DNA of 64,000 bases from Flavobacterium franklandianum. Lineage in GTDB: Bacteria; Bacteroidota; Bacteroidia; Flavobacteriales; Flavobacteriaceae. The position numbers were made by a program, and so were the translations under genes. Of the stretch, positions 45,795 through 56,400 are shown one piece after another. The stretch is taken from positions 372,001-436,000 of the forward strand of contig NZ_VJZR01000001.1 in the NCBI RefSeq assembly GCF_007097365.1, written 5' to 3'. Each line of letters begins with the position of its first letter. Position 1 is the first letter of the stretch. Under the pieces are notes generated by a model, which did not search any database, was not told where the DNA came from, and saw nothing but the letters and a program-made list of their open reading frames with translations.

Positions 45795-48557
45795 TTAAAC
45801 TTTTTCTTCAAAAGGTTTTTCCTCGTCCAAAATTTCATTCAACAACAAAACCATTTGTTCTAAATATTCATTCAAAATTGCTGTATCAATAGTTGTGTTT
45901 TCTTCTTTTCCCTCTTTAAAACTAAAAGGCAAAAAACCTGATTTTAAATTCTTGAACGAAATAATTCCAGCTTCAATAGGTTTGCCGCGTGCTTCGTTTT
46001 CATACATAAAAGCGTATGCCAAAACCTGAATAATTTTATCGTTTTTGATTTCTTCGGTTAAACCTTTCCAAGATTTTAGGGTAACGTTGGGCTTTTCTAC
46101 TTTACCCGTTTTATAATCTATGATTCGGATAATACCGTTGCGTTCTTCAATTCGATCCACTTTTCCGGCAATTTTTATCGGAAACGGCAAACTTGGATGT
46201 TCTAAAATTCTTTCGCACCCTTTTTCTAAATGAAGAATTTTTATTGCATCACCATCTTTAATGCTTTCCTGTTCAAATTTTAGAAAATTAGAAACATTGC
46301 GTTTGGCGACTTCAAAAGCCAGCAGATTTCTTCCTTTTTTGATTTCCCCTTCTTTATAAACCAATTTGAATTGCTTCAATACTTCGGCATCCAATAATTT
46401 GAAACAACCTAAAATGTCATTTTCCGACAAAAATTTTCCAATAAAAGGCGTGTATAAAGCCTCCAACGTTTCGTGAATTATAGTTCCCAAAGTATTCAAA
46501 GCGATGTTTTCTTCGACTTCTTCGACTTCGCTAATGCGTAAAATCTTTTGGAAATAAAAATCAATTGGATTTCGAATATAACTCGTCAAGGCCGATGGAG
46601 AAAATCCCTTTTCAGCAATTTCTTTCAAACGAATCATCACCGATTCCGACTTTGGAACTACAATCGGTTGATAAGCCGTTTCGGGCAAAACAGCATTATA
46701 AATTTCGTGAGTTAGCGTGTGTTTTGGTTGTTTCTCCACTTCCAATTGAGTGATGAATCGGCTTTTTTCGCCAGCATCCAAACCTTCACTTTCGGTGTTA
46801 TAAATCAAATAAATATTCTTGGCACGTTGCAACAAATGATAGAAGTGATAGGTGTAAATCGCATCTTTTTCCTTGAAAGTAGGCAACCCCAATTCCCTTT
46901 TAACATCATACGGAATGAAGGAATTCATCGACTTCCCTGCTGGAAATTTCCCTTCATTCATTGAAGTGACAATTACAGTTTCAAAATCCAAAACACGACT
47001 TTCCAATACGCCCATAATCTGTAAACCATTCAAGGGTTCCCCTTCGAAAGAGACTTCGGCTAGATCAATTACTTGTTTGTAAATCGCATAAAGTGTTTCG
47101 ATTTTATCGATATGCGAATGCTGTGAATAGTAATTAATCAGTTTGTTGATGGTTTTGAAAATCGCATAAACAAAGGCTTTGGTGATTTTTTCCTCTTCAT
47201 TGTCGTTACTCAAATTTGTTTTTATGGTTTGCAACAAACTCGAAATGGTTTCTAAAACTGTCATCGAACCATTTTCCCATTTTTTGAATAGTAGAAGAAA
47301 CAAATCACTTGGATTTGGATTTAATTCCATCAATTTTTGATGGGTGATAAACGTGTAATTATTTTGATTTATGACGTTAACTAGTGCACCCGTTTTCGCA
47401 TAAGGTTCCACCAAAGGATGCGTCAGAATATCCAAAACGTCTTTGTAATACAGGACATAATTTTTGGCATTTCGAGACAAAGCATTCGTGTGCATTTTGA
47501 ATAATTTGGCTATTAAAATCTGCGCTGGATTGTTCTTACTCGAATAACCCATCGTGATATTTAAAGCACCAACAGTTGATGGCAAAGAATATAGAAGTGG
47601 GACTAATAAATTTTCTTCTCCTAACACAACGGCAACTTTATCTAATGTTGTATTTGGATTATCATTGATGATATTTTCAATAATACTTCCTGTAATTTTG
47701 GCTTGACCAATACTTTTGGGAGTACCAATAACTTGAATATTTTTCGACTGCGAAAAATCATCCACAATCCATTCGAAAGGATTGGATTTATACTGTTTCC
47801 AACTCGATTTGAAACGTCTTACAAACAATCCCGCATCGTGATAGGGATCATTCAGAAAGGCTTGATCTACGTCCCAATATATCGCAGCCTGATCTGAAGC
47901 CATCAAATGTTGAATGATTCGTTCTTCGGCGGCATTCAAGGCATTGAAACCTGCAAAAATGAATTGTTTTTCTTTTATAGAATTTGAAAAATGATTGATA
48001 TTATTAACCGCTTCACGATAAATTAATCCTTGATAACCAATTCCTTTGTTCAGCAAATGATTGTAAAGTGATTGGTAGTAATTGGGTAGTAATTTCCAGA
48101 AATCAATGTAGTTTTCCAGCAATTGCGTTTTGTTTTCGACGTCAATTCCCCATTTCTTGATGTCTTCAATATCTTTTAAATACGAAAGAACGTGAGACGG
48201 ATCTAATAAATAACGATCAATTTCGTTAAAATCTTGTAGTAATGTTTTGGCCCAATTGGCAAAAAGCTCAAAGGATTGTTGATTCGGTTTTTCGGTAATA
48301 GACAAGTAAACTTCGTAAAATTCGAACAGCAACTCTATTGGATCAATAGCACGAATACTCGCAATATCCTGAATAAATTCCTCAATACTAATAATCTCCG
48401 GAGATAAAATATTAGTTGAGATTTGCTTATTTAAAGCTTCTATCAAAAATATTTTGGCTCTCTTGTTTGGCAAAACCACAATTGTATTGGAAAGTTTTCC
48501 AGAATAATTGGTAATTAAAACCTGTGCAATTTTATCTAAAAATGAAGTGTCAACCAT
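45795..48557 (-). CDS. AddB-like PD-(D/E)XK nuclease/helicase protein
   Basis: A 920-residue protein, likely the AddB-type partner of the AddA-like protein at 52947-56093 in double-strand break processing. The N-terminal half resembles an inactivated UvrD-like fold (VLPNKRAKIFLIEAL); the C-terminus has a PD-(D/E)XK nuclease core (RIEERNGIIRIIDYKTGKV). I start at ATG 48557 (MVDTSFLDKI); a start nine codons upstream lies inside the terminator-like repeat. Confidence 0.85.
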   Translation of the reverse strand: MVDTSFLDKIAQVLITNYSGKLSNTIVVLPNKRAKIFLIEALNKQISTNILSPEIISIEEFIQDIASIRAIDPIELLFEFYEVYLSITEKPNQQSFELFANWAKTLLQDFNEIDRYLLDPSHVLSYLKDIEDIKKWGIDVENKTQLLENYIDFWKLLPNYYQSLYNHLLNKGIGYQGLIYREAVNNINHFSNSIKEKQFIFAGFNALNAAEERIIQHLMASDQAAIYWDVDQAFLNDPYHDAGLFVRRFKSSWKQYKSNPFEWIVDDFSQSKNIQVIGTPKSIGQAKITGSIIENIINDNPNTTLDKVAVVLGEENLLVPLLYSLPSTVGALNITMGYSSKNNPAQILIAKLFKMHTNALSRNAKNYVLYYKDVLDILTHPLVEPYAKTGALVNVINQNNYTFITHQKLMELNPNPSDLFLLLFKKWENGSMTVLETISSLLQTIKTNLSNDNEEEKITKAFVYAIFKTINKLINYYSQHSHIDKIETLYAIYKQVIDLAEVSFEGEPLNGLQIMGVLESRVLDFETVIVTSMNEGKFPAGKSMNSFIPYDVKRELGLPTFKEKDAIYTYHFYHLLQRAKNIYLIYNTESEGLDAGEKSRFITQLEVEKQPKHTLTHEIYNAVLPETAYQPIVVPKSESVMIRLKEIAEKGFSPSALTSYIRNPIDFYFQKILRISEVEEVEENIALNTLGTIIHETLEALYTPFIGKFLSENDILGCFKLLDAEVLKQFKLVYKEGEIKKGRNLLAFEVAKRNVSNFLKFEQESIKDGDAIKILHLEKGCERILEHPSLPFPIKIAGKVDRIEERNGIIRIIDYKTGKVEKPNVTLKSWKGLTEEIKNDKIIQVLAYAFMYENEARGKPIEAGIISFKNLKSGFLPFSFKEGKEENTTIDTAILNEYLEQMVLLLNEILDEEKPFEEKV

Positions 48558-48601
48558 TTTATAAATATAAAAAAAGCCATTCAATTAAGAATGGCTTTTT
48601 A
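48555..48601 (-). repeat. 47-bp exact direct repeat, copy 1 (with terminator)
   Basis: Identical to 50071-50117. It includes the AddB-like ATG (48555-48557) and a terminator-like stem (AAAGCCATTC / GAATGGCTTTTT) downstream of the truncated OmpA-like gene. A further 11-bp stem (TTTATGCGAAA / TTTCGCATAAA, 48608-48645) follows. Confidence 0.9.
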
Positions 48602-48685
48602 AAATTATTTATGCGAAATTAAATTACTATTTACTTTCGCATAAAATCTATGTGTCTAAATTTAGAACACCCGCTTTTTTAGTTT

Positions 48686-49681
48686 CTAATTTACTGGACA
48701 CCCGTTATTTGATGCTGGGCCAGGTATTCTAGGGCATCTATCATCAGGATCTATTATGCCATCTCCATCAGTATCAGGACATCCTTTTAAAGCAGGAAAG
48801 CCAGCGTCATATGGACACGCGTCATCTTTATCCGCAATACCATCTTCATCAATGTCAGGACATCCGTTTAAAGCAGCTATACCAAATGCATCAGGACATG
48901 CGTCACTTCCGTTGATGATTCCATCTCCGTCTGAATCGGGACAACCATTAAATTGTATTAAACCAACAACTTCTGGACAAGCATCGTATTTGTCGTAAAT
49001 TCCGTCAGCGTCAGTATCTTTACCTCCAAATTGGTAGGTAATACCAGCAGAATGTTGGAAATGAGAAGGAGAGTCTGGGGTATAAGAATCTCCAAAAACA
49101 TTTCTATCACCAAAAGATTTTTTATACGTTGTTGCTAAAGATAGACCTACTTTTTTATTAAACCAAAAAGTTAAACCAGCACCTGGATTAAAAGTACTAA
49201 AACTACTATCACCCAAATTTGTGTAACCGCCCCCAAGACTCAATGAAGGGTCAATTGTTTTAGAATCTATCAAAACCATAAAACTATATTTAACACTTAA
49301 GTCAATACCGAAATACTTTAAATCCCTAGGATTTGATACTATATACCCACTGGAATTACTTTCAGAATTTAAAGGGTCATAAACAACAAATTTAGAGATT
49401 TTGTTTACAGAACCTTGAACTCCAACAGAAAAATTGTTTCCTACGGATCTAGATATACTAAGAAAAGAGACATAGGGCAGAATATTCCAGTTTTCATTAA
49501 CATTTAACATGTGAGAAAAATGTCGGTCTAACCAACTTTTTTCTCCACCGGGAACACTAGCTTGGGTGTCAACTACATTAAAGCCAGCCGATACTGCCCA
49601 AGGATTGTTGCTGTTTTGTGCGTGTGAGCTTACAATCATTAGCGCCATTACAACAAGTAAAAGTATGTTAAAATGTTTCAT
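48686..49681 (-). CDS. OmpA-like barrel with TSP3 repeats, lacking the OmpA domain
   Basis: A 331-residue paralogue of the protein at 50137-51612: signal peptide, N-terminal 8-strand barrel ([17 protein letters not shown]...) and calcium-binding thrombospondin type 3 repeats ([33 protein letters not shown]). It stops right after a TSP3 unit ([11 protein letters not shown]), where its paralogue continues into the peptidoglycan-binding OmpA domain. So it probably cannot anchor to the cell wall. Confidence 0.85.
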   Translation of the reverse strand: MKHFNILLLVVMALMIVSSHAQNSNNPWAVSAGFNVVDTQASVPGGEKSWLDRHFSHMLNVNENWNILPYVSFLSISRSVGNNFSVGVQGSVNKISKFVVYDPLNSESNSSGYIVSNPRDLKYFGIDLSVKYSFMVLIDSKTIDPSLSLGGGYTNLGDSSFSTFNPGAGLTFWFNKKVGLSLATTYKKSFGDRNVFGDSYTPDSPSHFQHSAGITYQFGGKDTDADGIYDKYDACPEVVGLIQFNGCPDSDGDGIINGSDACPDAFGIAALNGCPDIDEDGIADKDDACPYDAGFPALKGCPDTDGDGIIDPDDRCPRIPGPASNNGCPVN

Positions 49682-50070
49682 GTTAAATTTAGTTAAATTT
49701 TTTATTTATATGTTTTTAAACTGAAAAACAAATAATTTTTTTGAAGAAAATCTAAATAGATTTTTTTGCAACTCTTGTTGAATCACAAACTATTAAGCCA
49801 TTCAAAAGTTACTATAACTTGTTTAAAGTTACAAAATCAATGCTATTTCTTAATAAAAATCTGAGTATTTAATTTGCAATAATATGTATTTTTAGACAAA
49901 TTATATATCCTTTTGTATATTATTATAATTCTAAAAACAAAATGTAACCATTTTTAATAAAAATTACACTTGAAAAACTAGATAGAGCACTTAATTATAA
50001 TATTTTTATTTTTGAAAAAACACAATCAAAAAACGATGTGTTTCATAAATATTGTTTATTGTTAGTCTGT
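49682..50070. other. non-coding interval
   Basis: AT-rich, no gene seen. It lies between the upstream end of the truncated OmpA-like gene and the second 47-bp repeat. Confidence 0.5.
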
Positions 50071-50117
50071 CATTTTATAAATATAAAAAAAGCCATTCAA
50101 TTAAGAATGGCTTTTTA
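50071..50117 (-). repeat. 47-bp exact direct repeat, copy 2 (terminator of ompA)
   Basis: Identical to 48555-48601. Here the CAT at its left edge no longer belongs to any gene. The period between copies is 1516 bp, about one OmpA-like gene plus its spacer. Confidence 0.9.
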
Positions 50118-50136
50118 TAATTATTATAAAAGTAAA

Positions 50137-51612
50137 TTACAATTTACCTTCGTATATAGAACCTACGTGTTTCACTTCAGTTCTTCTATTTTGAGCTTTA
50201 CCAGCTTTAGTTTTGTTGGAAGCAACTGGTTTAGATTCGCCAAAACCTACAGCAGTCAAATTATCAGCTTTTACTCCTTTTTCAATCAAGGCATTTCTAA
50301 CAGAATTTGCTCTGTCTTCAGAAAGTTTTTGGTTGAATGCATTAGAACCATCGCTATCTGTATGACCTTCAATGCTGAATTTTGCGTTTGGATAGTTTCT
50401 AAGGATTTCTCTCATAGCATCTAGACTAGCTATTGTTGCAGCATCACCTACTTTGAAAGTAGATTTTCCCGAATTAAAGAATACAGATCTAGCTTGAATT
50501 TTAAGGCTTTCGATAGCTTCTGGAGTTACTTCAGGACATCCTTTGTTACTTGCAGGACCAGCTACAGTAGGGCAATCATCTTCTAAATCTGGAACACCAT
50601 CTTTATCAGCGTCCAATACTGGACAACCACCATTAGATTTAGGACCAGCTACAGTAGGACATTTGTCATCTTTATCAGCTAAACCATCTCCGTCAGTATC
50701 AGGACAACCTTGGAAAGCAGCTAAGCCAGCAACTTCAGGACAGGCATCATCCTTATCAGCAATTCCATCTCCGTCTGTGTCAGGACAACCGTTTAAAGCA
50801 GCTAAACCAAAAACATCTGGACAAGCATCACTTCCGTCGATTATTCCATCTCCGTCTGTATCAGGACAACCGTTGAATTGTTTTAAACCAGCAACTTCTG
50901 GACAAGCATCATCTTTGTCATAAATTCCATCTCCGTCAGTATCTTTACCTCCAAATTGGAAAGTAATGCCTAGTGAATGTTGAAAATGAGAGGGAGAATC
51001 AGGAGTGTAATCATCTGTAGATAAACTACGTTCAGCACCAAGTCCTTGAGATACTTTATATACAGTTGCTAATTGCAAACCAACATTTTCAGAGAACCAG
51101 AAAGTTAATCCTGCTCCAGGGTTTACAGTTCCAAAACTATTATCTCCTAGCCAAGTGTAACCTCCACCTAAACTTAATGAAGGATCAATTACTTTAGATT
51201 TTATCAAAGACATAAAGCTATATCTTACATTAGCATCAACAGCATAATACATTAAATCACCTGGATTTGTTACCACATAACCAGTAGAACTATGATTTGG
51301 ATTTGAAGGATCAAAAACAACAAACTTATCGATTTTGTTGATAGACCCCTGAATTCCAACAGAGAAATTGTTTCCTACTGATTTAGCTAAGCTAAGATAA
51401 GATACCGAAGGAAGAATATTCCAGTTTTCGCTTACATTGAATGCCTGAGAAGCGTGAGAATCTAAAAAGTTTTTTCCTCCACCAGCACTTGCCCGTGTGT
51501 CAACTGCATTTACCCCGAACGAAAGGGCCCAAGGATTGTTGCTATTCTGTGCGTGAGAGCTCATTGCCAACACCATCATTACAGCAAGTAAAAGTTTGTT
51601 AAGATGTTTCAT
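50137..51612 (-). CDS. OmpA family protein with TSP3 repeats
   Basis: A 491-residue outer-membrane protein: signal peptide (ends SSHAQ), N-terminal barrel (about 22-215), four or five TSP3 calcium-binding repeats ([19 protein letters not shown] and similar) and a C-terminal OmpA/MotB domain ([45 protein letters not shown]) that binds peptidoglycan. Probably abundant structural envelope protein. Full-length paralogue of 48686-49681. Confidence 0.93.
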   Translation of the reverse strand: MKHLNKLLLAVMMVLAMSSHAQNSNNPWALSFGVNAVDTRASAGGGKNFLDSHASQAFNVSENWNILPSVSYLSLAKSVGNNFSVGIQGSINKIDKFVVFDPSNPNHSSTGYVVTNPGDLMYYAVDANVRYSFMSLIKSKVIDPSLSLGGGYTWLGDNSFGTVNPGAGLTFWFSENVGLQLATVYKVSQGLGAERSLSTDDYTPDSPSHFQHSLGITFQFGGKDTDGDGIYDKDDACPEVAGLKQFNGCPDTDGDGIIDGSDACPDVFGLAALNGCPDTDGDGIADKDDACPEVAGLAAFQGCPDTDGDGLADKDDKCPTVAGPKSNGGCPVLDADKDGVPDLEDDCPTVAGPASNKGCPEVTPEAIESLKIQARSVFFNSGKSTFKVGDAATIASLDAMREILRNYPNAKFSIEGHTDSDGSNAFNQKLSEDRANSVRNALIEKGVKADNLTAVGFGESKPVASNKTKAGKAQNRRTEVKHVGSIYEGKL

Positions 51613-51726
51613 ACTTAATTAAGTTTAATTACAATTTAGTTAAATTTAAACAAAAGTAACACGTAATTTTTTAACTACAAAATAAAAAGTTAAAAAAAAT
51701 ACATATAAAGTCAATAAAAACAACAT

Positions 51727-52917
51727 TTAGATGACATTTAGACTCGTTCCAACCTGAACAAAAGCATTAATGGCTATGTCTAAGTGTTCTCTTGTATGAG
51801 AAGCTGATAATTGCACTCTAATTCTTGCCTTGTCTTTTGGCACAACAGGAAAAAAGAAACCAATCACATAAATTCCTTTCTTTAAAAGTTCATTTGCCAT
51901 TACTTGAGCTAATTTTGCATCATATAGCATTACAGGAACTATTGCAGAATCACCATCTATAATATCAAAACCAGCTTTTTTTATTCCTGCTTTGAAATAA
52001 TTGGTATTCCATTCTAGTTTGTCTCTAAGCGTAGTGTCTTTTTCTAATAATTCGAAAACTTTAATTGACGCTCCAACAATTGCAGGTGCAAGCGAATTCG
52101 AAAACAAATATGGTCTGGATCGTTGACGCAACAATTCAATAATTTCTTTTTTGGCTGTAGTATAACCGCCCATTGCTCCGCCAAGCGCCTTTCCTAATGT
52201 TCCTGTGATAATATCAACTCGCCCCATTACGCCTTTTGCCTCGAGCGTTCCTTTTCCGGTTACTCCAATAAATCCTGCGGCGTGACATTCGTCAACCATA
52301 ACCATTGCATCATATTTGTCGGCTAAATCGCAAATTTTGTCTAATGGCGCAACAACACCGTCCATAGAGAAAACACCATCGGTGACAATTAATTTAAAAC
52401 GAGCTCTAGTTTCATTGGCTTTTATTAGTTGTTGTTCCAAATCCTCCATATTGCTGTTTTCGTAGCGGTATCGGGCCGCTTTACACAAACGAACTCCGTC
52501 AATAATAGAAGCGTGATTCAAACTATCAGAAATTATCGCGTCGCTCTCATTTAACAATGGTTCGAAAACTCCTCCATTAGCATCAAAAGCCGCAGCATAT
52601 AAAATAGTATCTTCTGTTCCATAGAATTCTGAAATCTTTTTTTCCAATGTTTTGTGAATATCCTGTGTCCCACAAATAAACCGAACAGATGACATTCCAA
52701 AACCATGCGAATCCATCGCATCTTTAGCAGCCTGAATCACTTCTGGATGAGAAGATAGGCCAAGATAATTATTGGCACAAAAATTCAGAACCGTTTCTCC
52801 GTTAACGGTAATTTCTGCTCCTTGTGGCGAAGTAATGATTCTTTCCCTTTTGAAAAGGCCGTTATCTTCTATAGTTTGAAGTTCGGATTGCAAATGTTTT
52901 TGAATTTTTCCGTACAT
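51727..52917 (-). CDS. kbl: glycine C-acetyltransferase (2-amino-3-ketobutyrate CoA ligase)
   Basis: It converts 2-amino-3-ketobutyrate and CoA to glycine and acetyl-CoA. The 396-residue PLP enzyme shows [44 protein letters not shown] and the PLP lysine in [23 protein letters not shown] box on the minus strand (52950-52957) overlaps the end of the AddA-like gene and may drive it. Threonine dehydrogenase is not in the window. Confidence 0.94.
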   Translation of the reverse strand: MYGKIQKHLQSELQTIEDNGLFKRERIITSPQGAEITVNGETVLNFCANNYLGLSSHPEVIQAAKDAMDSHGFGMSSVRFICGTQDIHKTLEKKISEFYGTEDTILYAAAFDANGGVFEPLLNESDAIISDSLNHASIIDGVRLCKAARYRYENSNMEDLEQQLIKANETRARFKLIVTDGVFSMDGVVAPLDKICDLADKYDAMVMVDECHAAGFIGVTGKGTLEAKGVMGRVDIITGTLGKALGGAMGGYTTAKKEIIELLRQRSRPYLFSNSLAPAIVGASIKVFELLEKDTTLRDKLEWNTNYFKAGIKKAGFDIIDGDSAIVPVMLYDAKLAQVMANELLKKGIYVIGFFFPVVPKDKARIRVQLSASHTREHLDIAINAFVQVGTSLNVI

Positions 52918-52946
52918 ATTTTTTATTTATTATGTTTCATAAGTTT

Positions 52947-55900
52947 TTACAAATTTACCACATTAATATTCTTACCTATAAATACAAGAGATTTTTTTAC
53001 GACTTTGTATCCCATCAATTCGATGGCGTTTTGATACCTTTCTAATTGCAATTGATACTTAGGATTATGTGTTCCGGTTTTATAATCTAACAAATAAACT
53101 TCTTTGTTTTTAGCCAAAACCATTCGATCTGGTTTGATGGTTTTACCTTCCTTTTGAATAATCGTTTGCTCATTCAAGACTTCATTCCCTTCTTCAAAAT
53201 AATTTGACAATTCAGAATGATTGACGATTTCCTGAATAGTTTTAAAAACAAGTTCTTTTTGATTTACTGTAATTAACCCACTTTCGACAGCTTTTGTAAT
53301 CGCTAAATCAACATCGCTCTTTGTTTTCACAAAAGACAAAATCTCGTGCACTACATTTCCATATTCTATAGCTTCTTGTTGATGCGTTCCCCACATTACC
53401 GATTCACGTTGGGCAATTTTGATGTTTTTTGGATTCAAAACTTCATTGACGGATTGAATCTGTTGCACCTCTTCGGTTTTATCACTTTCAGAAGATAATT
53501 TAGTTGGATTCCCAAACTCATATTCTAATTTTTCTTCCTCGAATTCTCCTTTATTATCCAAATAATTTACAAAAAAAGTGGACATATTATTCTTTCTAGC
53601 TAGACCTTTAGAATCTAAATTCATATTCGAAATCACATACAATTGTTCTTCGGCACGAGTCAAAGCCACATACAATACATTGACATTGTCCAATAATTCT
53701 TCCTGTGATTTTTGAACATAAACTGTTTTGGCTACTTCTCCAAAACCTTCCACCGCTTTGCTATTATCTACTAAAACTTTTGGCAAACCAAAATCATCTA
53801 CTTCGGTATCAATCCATAATTTATTTTTGGGACTACGACTGTAATCTTCTTCGGCAAAAGGCATAATCACCACCGGAAATTCCAACCCCTTCGACTTATG
53901 AATGGTCATAATTCGAACCGCATTTTTGCCTTCGGGAGATGGAATGCTGAATTTCTCGGCATTTTTATCCCAGTAATTCAAGAAATCCGAAATTCCTGCT
54001 TGGTTGCGCACATCACGTTCCAGAACAATGTCAAGGAAATACTGAACGTATGCATTACCGTTTTGGGATTTCAGAAATTTATTTATTATCGTTTCCACCG
54101 ATTCATACAGCGATTTTTTTCGAATGTCTTGAAATGAAAGGGAAATATCGAAATTTGTTAACCAATTTTCGAATTCAGTTTCCTGTTTTTTGTCCATTCC
54201 TTGGGCAATGAAATCGTGAATTGGCAATTGATCCTGAATGTGTTCAGCAACATAATGAAGAAAATGCGCTTTGGCTTCTAAATCGAAACTATTTTTTAAA
54301 TATTTTAATAAATAAATAATAAAACGAACCTCGGTTGCATTTTGAATCATCAAGGTTTCCGAGGATAAAAGCGGAATTCCTTGCTCGGTCAAATAATTAG
54401 CAACTGCAATTCCGTGACTGCGTTTTCGTGTCAAAATAACAATATCTTTGAGTTCAAAACCTTGCTGTTTTACTTTTTGAATGGTGTTTAAAGTCGCCAA
54501 TAAATACAATTCGGTTTTATCTAATGCTTCGTCGGATTCGCTTTCTTCTGTTTTTGGAATGAAAGAAATATTAACATAACCACCTGTTTTTGCATTCGTT
54601 TTTTGACGGCTATGATTTTGGTATAAATCTTTGTAATCTTCGTGTTCGAATTCGTTAGCCATCAATTGAAAAAATTCGTTATTGAATTCGATTATTTGCG
54701 AATAAGAACGGTAATTTTTATCTAAATGTTCTAAAACTTTTTCTGGATTATTAAACGGATTATGCTCTTTACTCAACTCGATAAATTGCTCTGCTTTTCC
54801 GCCACGCCAACGGTATATGGATTGCTTTGGATCGCCCACAATCATCAGCGTTCCTTTCTCTCCGTCAATTTCGCTTGATGTGGCATTGTCAATCAACGGA
54901 ATCAAGTTTTGCCATTGCATTTCCGAAGTATCCTGAAATTCATCAATGAAAAAATGGCGATACCGTTCGCCCAATCTTTCATAAATAAAAGGTGCTGGCT
55001 GGTTTTGAATTTCGCGATGAATAATGGCATTGAATTCCGAAATGGAAAGTACCTTTTGTTCTTCCTGAATTTTGGCTAATTCGTTACTAACCGTATTTAA
55101 CAACGATAATGGTGTGATATTTTTCAGAAATGCTTTGTAGAAATCTCGCTTTTCGAAATTCTTGTAGATCTTGTCGAGAATCTGTAACAATTCTGGAATA
55201 ATGTTTTCAATTAAAGCACTATCTTTAGCCGTTTTGTTGATTTTAACATCGTCGAATTCGTGATACGTTTTGTTTTTTGGGTTAAATTTTCCTTCTTGAA
55301 TGCTTATTAAATGTTTTGGAAAATAGGCTCCAGAAAATGATTTAGTGTCTATTCCTTTATTTTCAATCAGCAACAAAGCAGTTTCAGCCAATTCGGTATT
55401 TTCTTTTTCTAAAACTTTACAGGCTTCGGCGAGTTTCTTTTTTATTTCAACAAATTCAGCGATGGTTTTGTCTTGAAAATGGGTTATTTCATTCCGATTA
55501 TTTTCATTGAGGACCAAACGACCAGTGTCGAGAATTTCACGCGAAATGTCCCAAGATTTGTCGTCGTCGGTTTTTTCCATTGTGAAATCGATGAGCAATT
55601 TAGTCAGGGTTTCATCTTCACCCGCTTGAGCAATAATGGCATCAACGGCTTCGATGAGTAAACTTTCGGTATCTAAAGTCACTTCAAAAGTCATTGGCAA
55701 ACCTAAATCGTGAGCAAACGCCCGAATGACTTTGTGTGTAAATTTATCGATGGTAGAAATATCAAAAGCGGCATAATTATGTATAATATGCTTGATGATT
55801 TGCTGTGATTTGGTTTTGATTTGAATGATGGAAAGTTCCGTTTCTTTCGTCAAATCTTGCATTAAATCCTGTGCTTTTTGACTCGGTTCGTCTTTGGCAA

Positions 55901-56093
55901 ATTCGGATAAATTGCCCACGATTCTGCTTTTCATTTCGTGAACCGCTTTGTTGGTAAACGTAATTGCCAGAATGTTGCGATAGGCATCATTTTTCTTGGC
56001 AACTAGAATAATTTTCAGGTATTCTTTGACGAGCGCATAGGTTTTACCTGAACCTGCCGATGCGTCGTATATGGAGAATGATGGTCTTTGCAT
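52947..56093 (-). CDS. AddA-like UvrD-family helicase-nuclease
   Basis: A 1048-residue ATP-dependent helicase-nuclease for double-strand break processing. Walker A YDASAGSGKTYALVKEYL at the N-terminus, FIDEFQDTSEMQW, GDPKQSIYRWRGGKAEQF, IVILTRKRSHG, MTIHKSKGLEFPVVIMPF, ALTRAEEQLYV, and a C-terminal PD-(D/E)XK nuclease (IKPDRMVLAKNKEVYLLDYKTG). Its AddB-like partner lies about 5 kb away. Confidence 0.9.
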   Translation of the reverse strand: MQRPSFSIYDASAGSGKTYALVKEYLKIILVAKKNDAYRNILAITFTNKAVHEMKSRIVGNLSEFAKDEPSQKAQDLMQDLTKETELSIIQIKTKSQQIIKHIIHNYAAFDISTIDKFTHKVIRAFAHDLGLPMTFEVTLDTESLLIEAVDAIIAQAGEDETLTKLLIDFTMEKTDDDKSWDISREILDTGRLVLNENNRNEITHFQDKTIAEFVEIKKKLAEACKVLEKENTELAETALLLIENKGIDTKSFSGAYFPKHLISIQEGKFNPKNKTYHEFDDVKINKTAKDSALIENIIPELLQILDKIYKNFEKRDFYKAFLKNITPLSLLNTVSNELAKIQEEQKVLSISEFNAIIHREIQNQPAPFIYERLGERYRHFFIDEFQDTSEMQWQNLIPLIDNATSSEIDGEKGTLMIVGDPKQSIYRWRGGKAEQFIELSKEHNPFNNPEKVLEHLDKNYRSYSQIIEFNNEFFQLMANEFEHEDYKDLYQNHSRQKTNAKTGGYVNISFIPKTEESESDEALDKTELYLLATLNTIQKVKQQGFELKDIVILTRKRSHGIAVANYLTEQGIPLLSSETLMIQNATEVRFIIYLLKYLKNSFDLEAKAHFLHYVAEHIQDQLPIHDFIAQGMDKKQETEFENWLTNFDISLSFQDIRKKSLYESVETIINKFLKSQNGNAYVQYFLDIVLERDVRNQAGISDFLNYWDKNAEKFSIPSPEGKNAVRIMTIHKSKGLEFPVVIMPFAEEDYSRSPKNKLWIDTEVDDFGLPKVLVDNSKAVEGFGEVAKTVYVQKSQEELLDNVNVLYVALTRAEEQLYVISNMNLDSKGLARKNNMSTFFVNYLDNKGEFEEEKLEYEFGNPTKLSSESDKTEEVQQIQSVNEVLNPKNIKIAQRESVMWGTHQQEAIEYGNVVHEILSFVKTKSDVDLAITKAVESGLITVNQKELVFKTIQEIVNHSELSNYFEEGNEVLNEQTIIQKEGKTIKPDRMVLAKNKEVYLLDYKTGTHNPKYQLQLERYQNAIELMGYKVVKKSLVFIGKNINVVNL

Positions 56094-56131
56094 TTGTTTT
56101 TTTGTTTTTTTGATTAACCACGCTCATAATT

Positions 56132-56306
56132 CAACGGATTAAAATCCGTTGCTACACTATATTCCGTTCCTACGGAACTTTTACACAATCTAATAGAGCC
56201 TTAGGCTCGGCACATTTTGTAAGGCTGGACTTTAGTCCAGTTTACAACCTAAAAAATAGAAAAAAGAGCTGTAGGCTCGGTTTAATTTAATCACTCAAAA
56301 ATGAGT
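56132..56306. repeat. cluster of six short hairpins
   Basis: Palindromes: CAACGGATTAAAATCCGTTG (56132-56151), TTCCGTTCCTACGGAA (56162-56177), GAGCCTTAGGCTC (56196-56208), CTGGACTTTAGTCCAG (56225-56240), GAGCTGTAGGCTC (56266-56278), ACTCAAAAATGAGT (56293-56306). No gene is present. This looks like a composite of REP-like elements. Confidence 0.85.
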
Positions 56307-56340
56307 TGCTATACTTTTGGATAAAGCCAATAAATTTAAA

Positions 56341-56367
56341 CAAAAAACCTTTGACTTAAGCCAAAGG
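56341..56367 (-). terminator. terminator of the HsdR-N-type gene
   Basis: CCTTTG and CAAAGG flank an 8-base loop; on the minus strand a TTTTTTG run follows. Confidence 0.75.
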
Positions 56368-56400
56368 TAATTCAAACTATGAAAACAAAAAACATCATTT

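Noticed and set aside
49682..50136. Possible gene between the two OmpA-like genes
   Set aside because: AT-rich, with only short frames and no conserved motif.
56132..56306. Hairpin cluster considered as a CRISPR array
   Set aside because: The palindromes are all different in sequence and spacing, and no cas genes are present.
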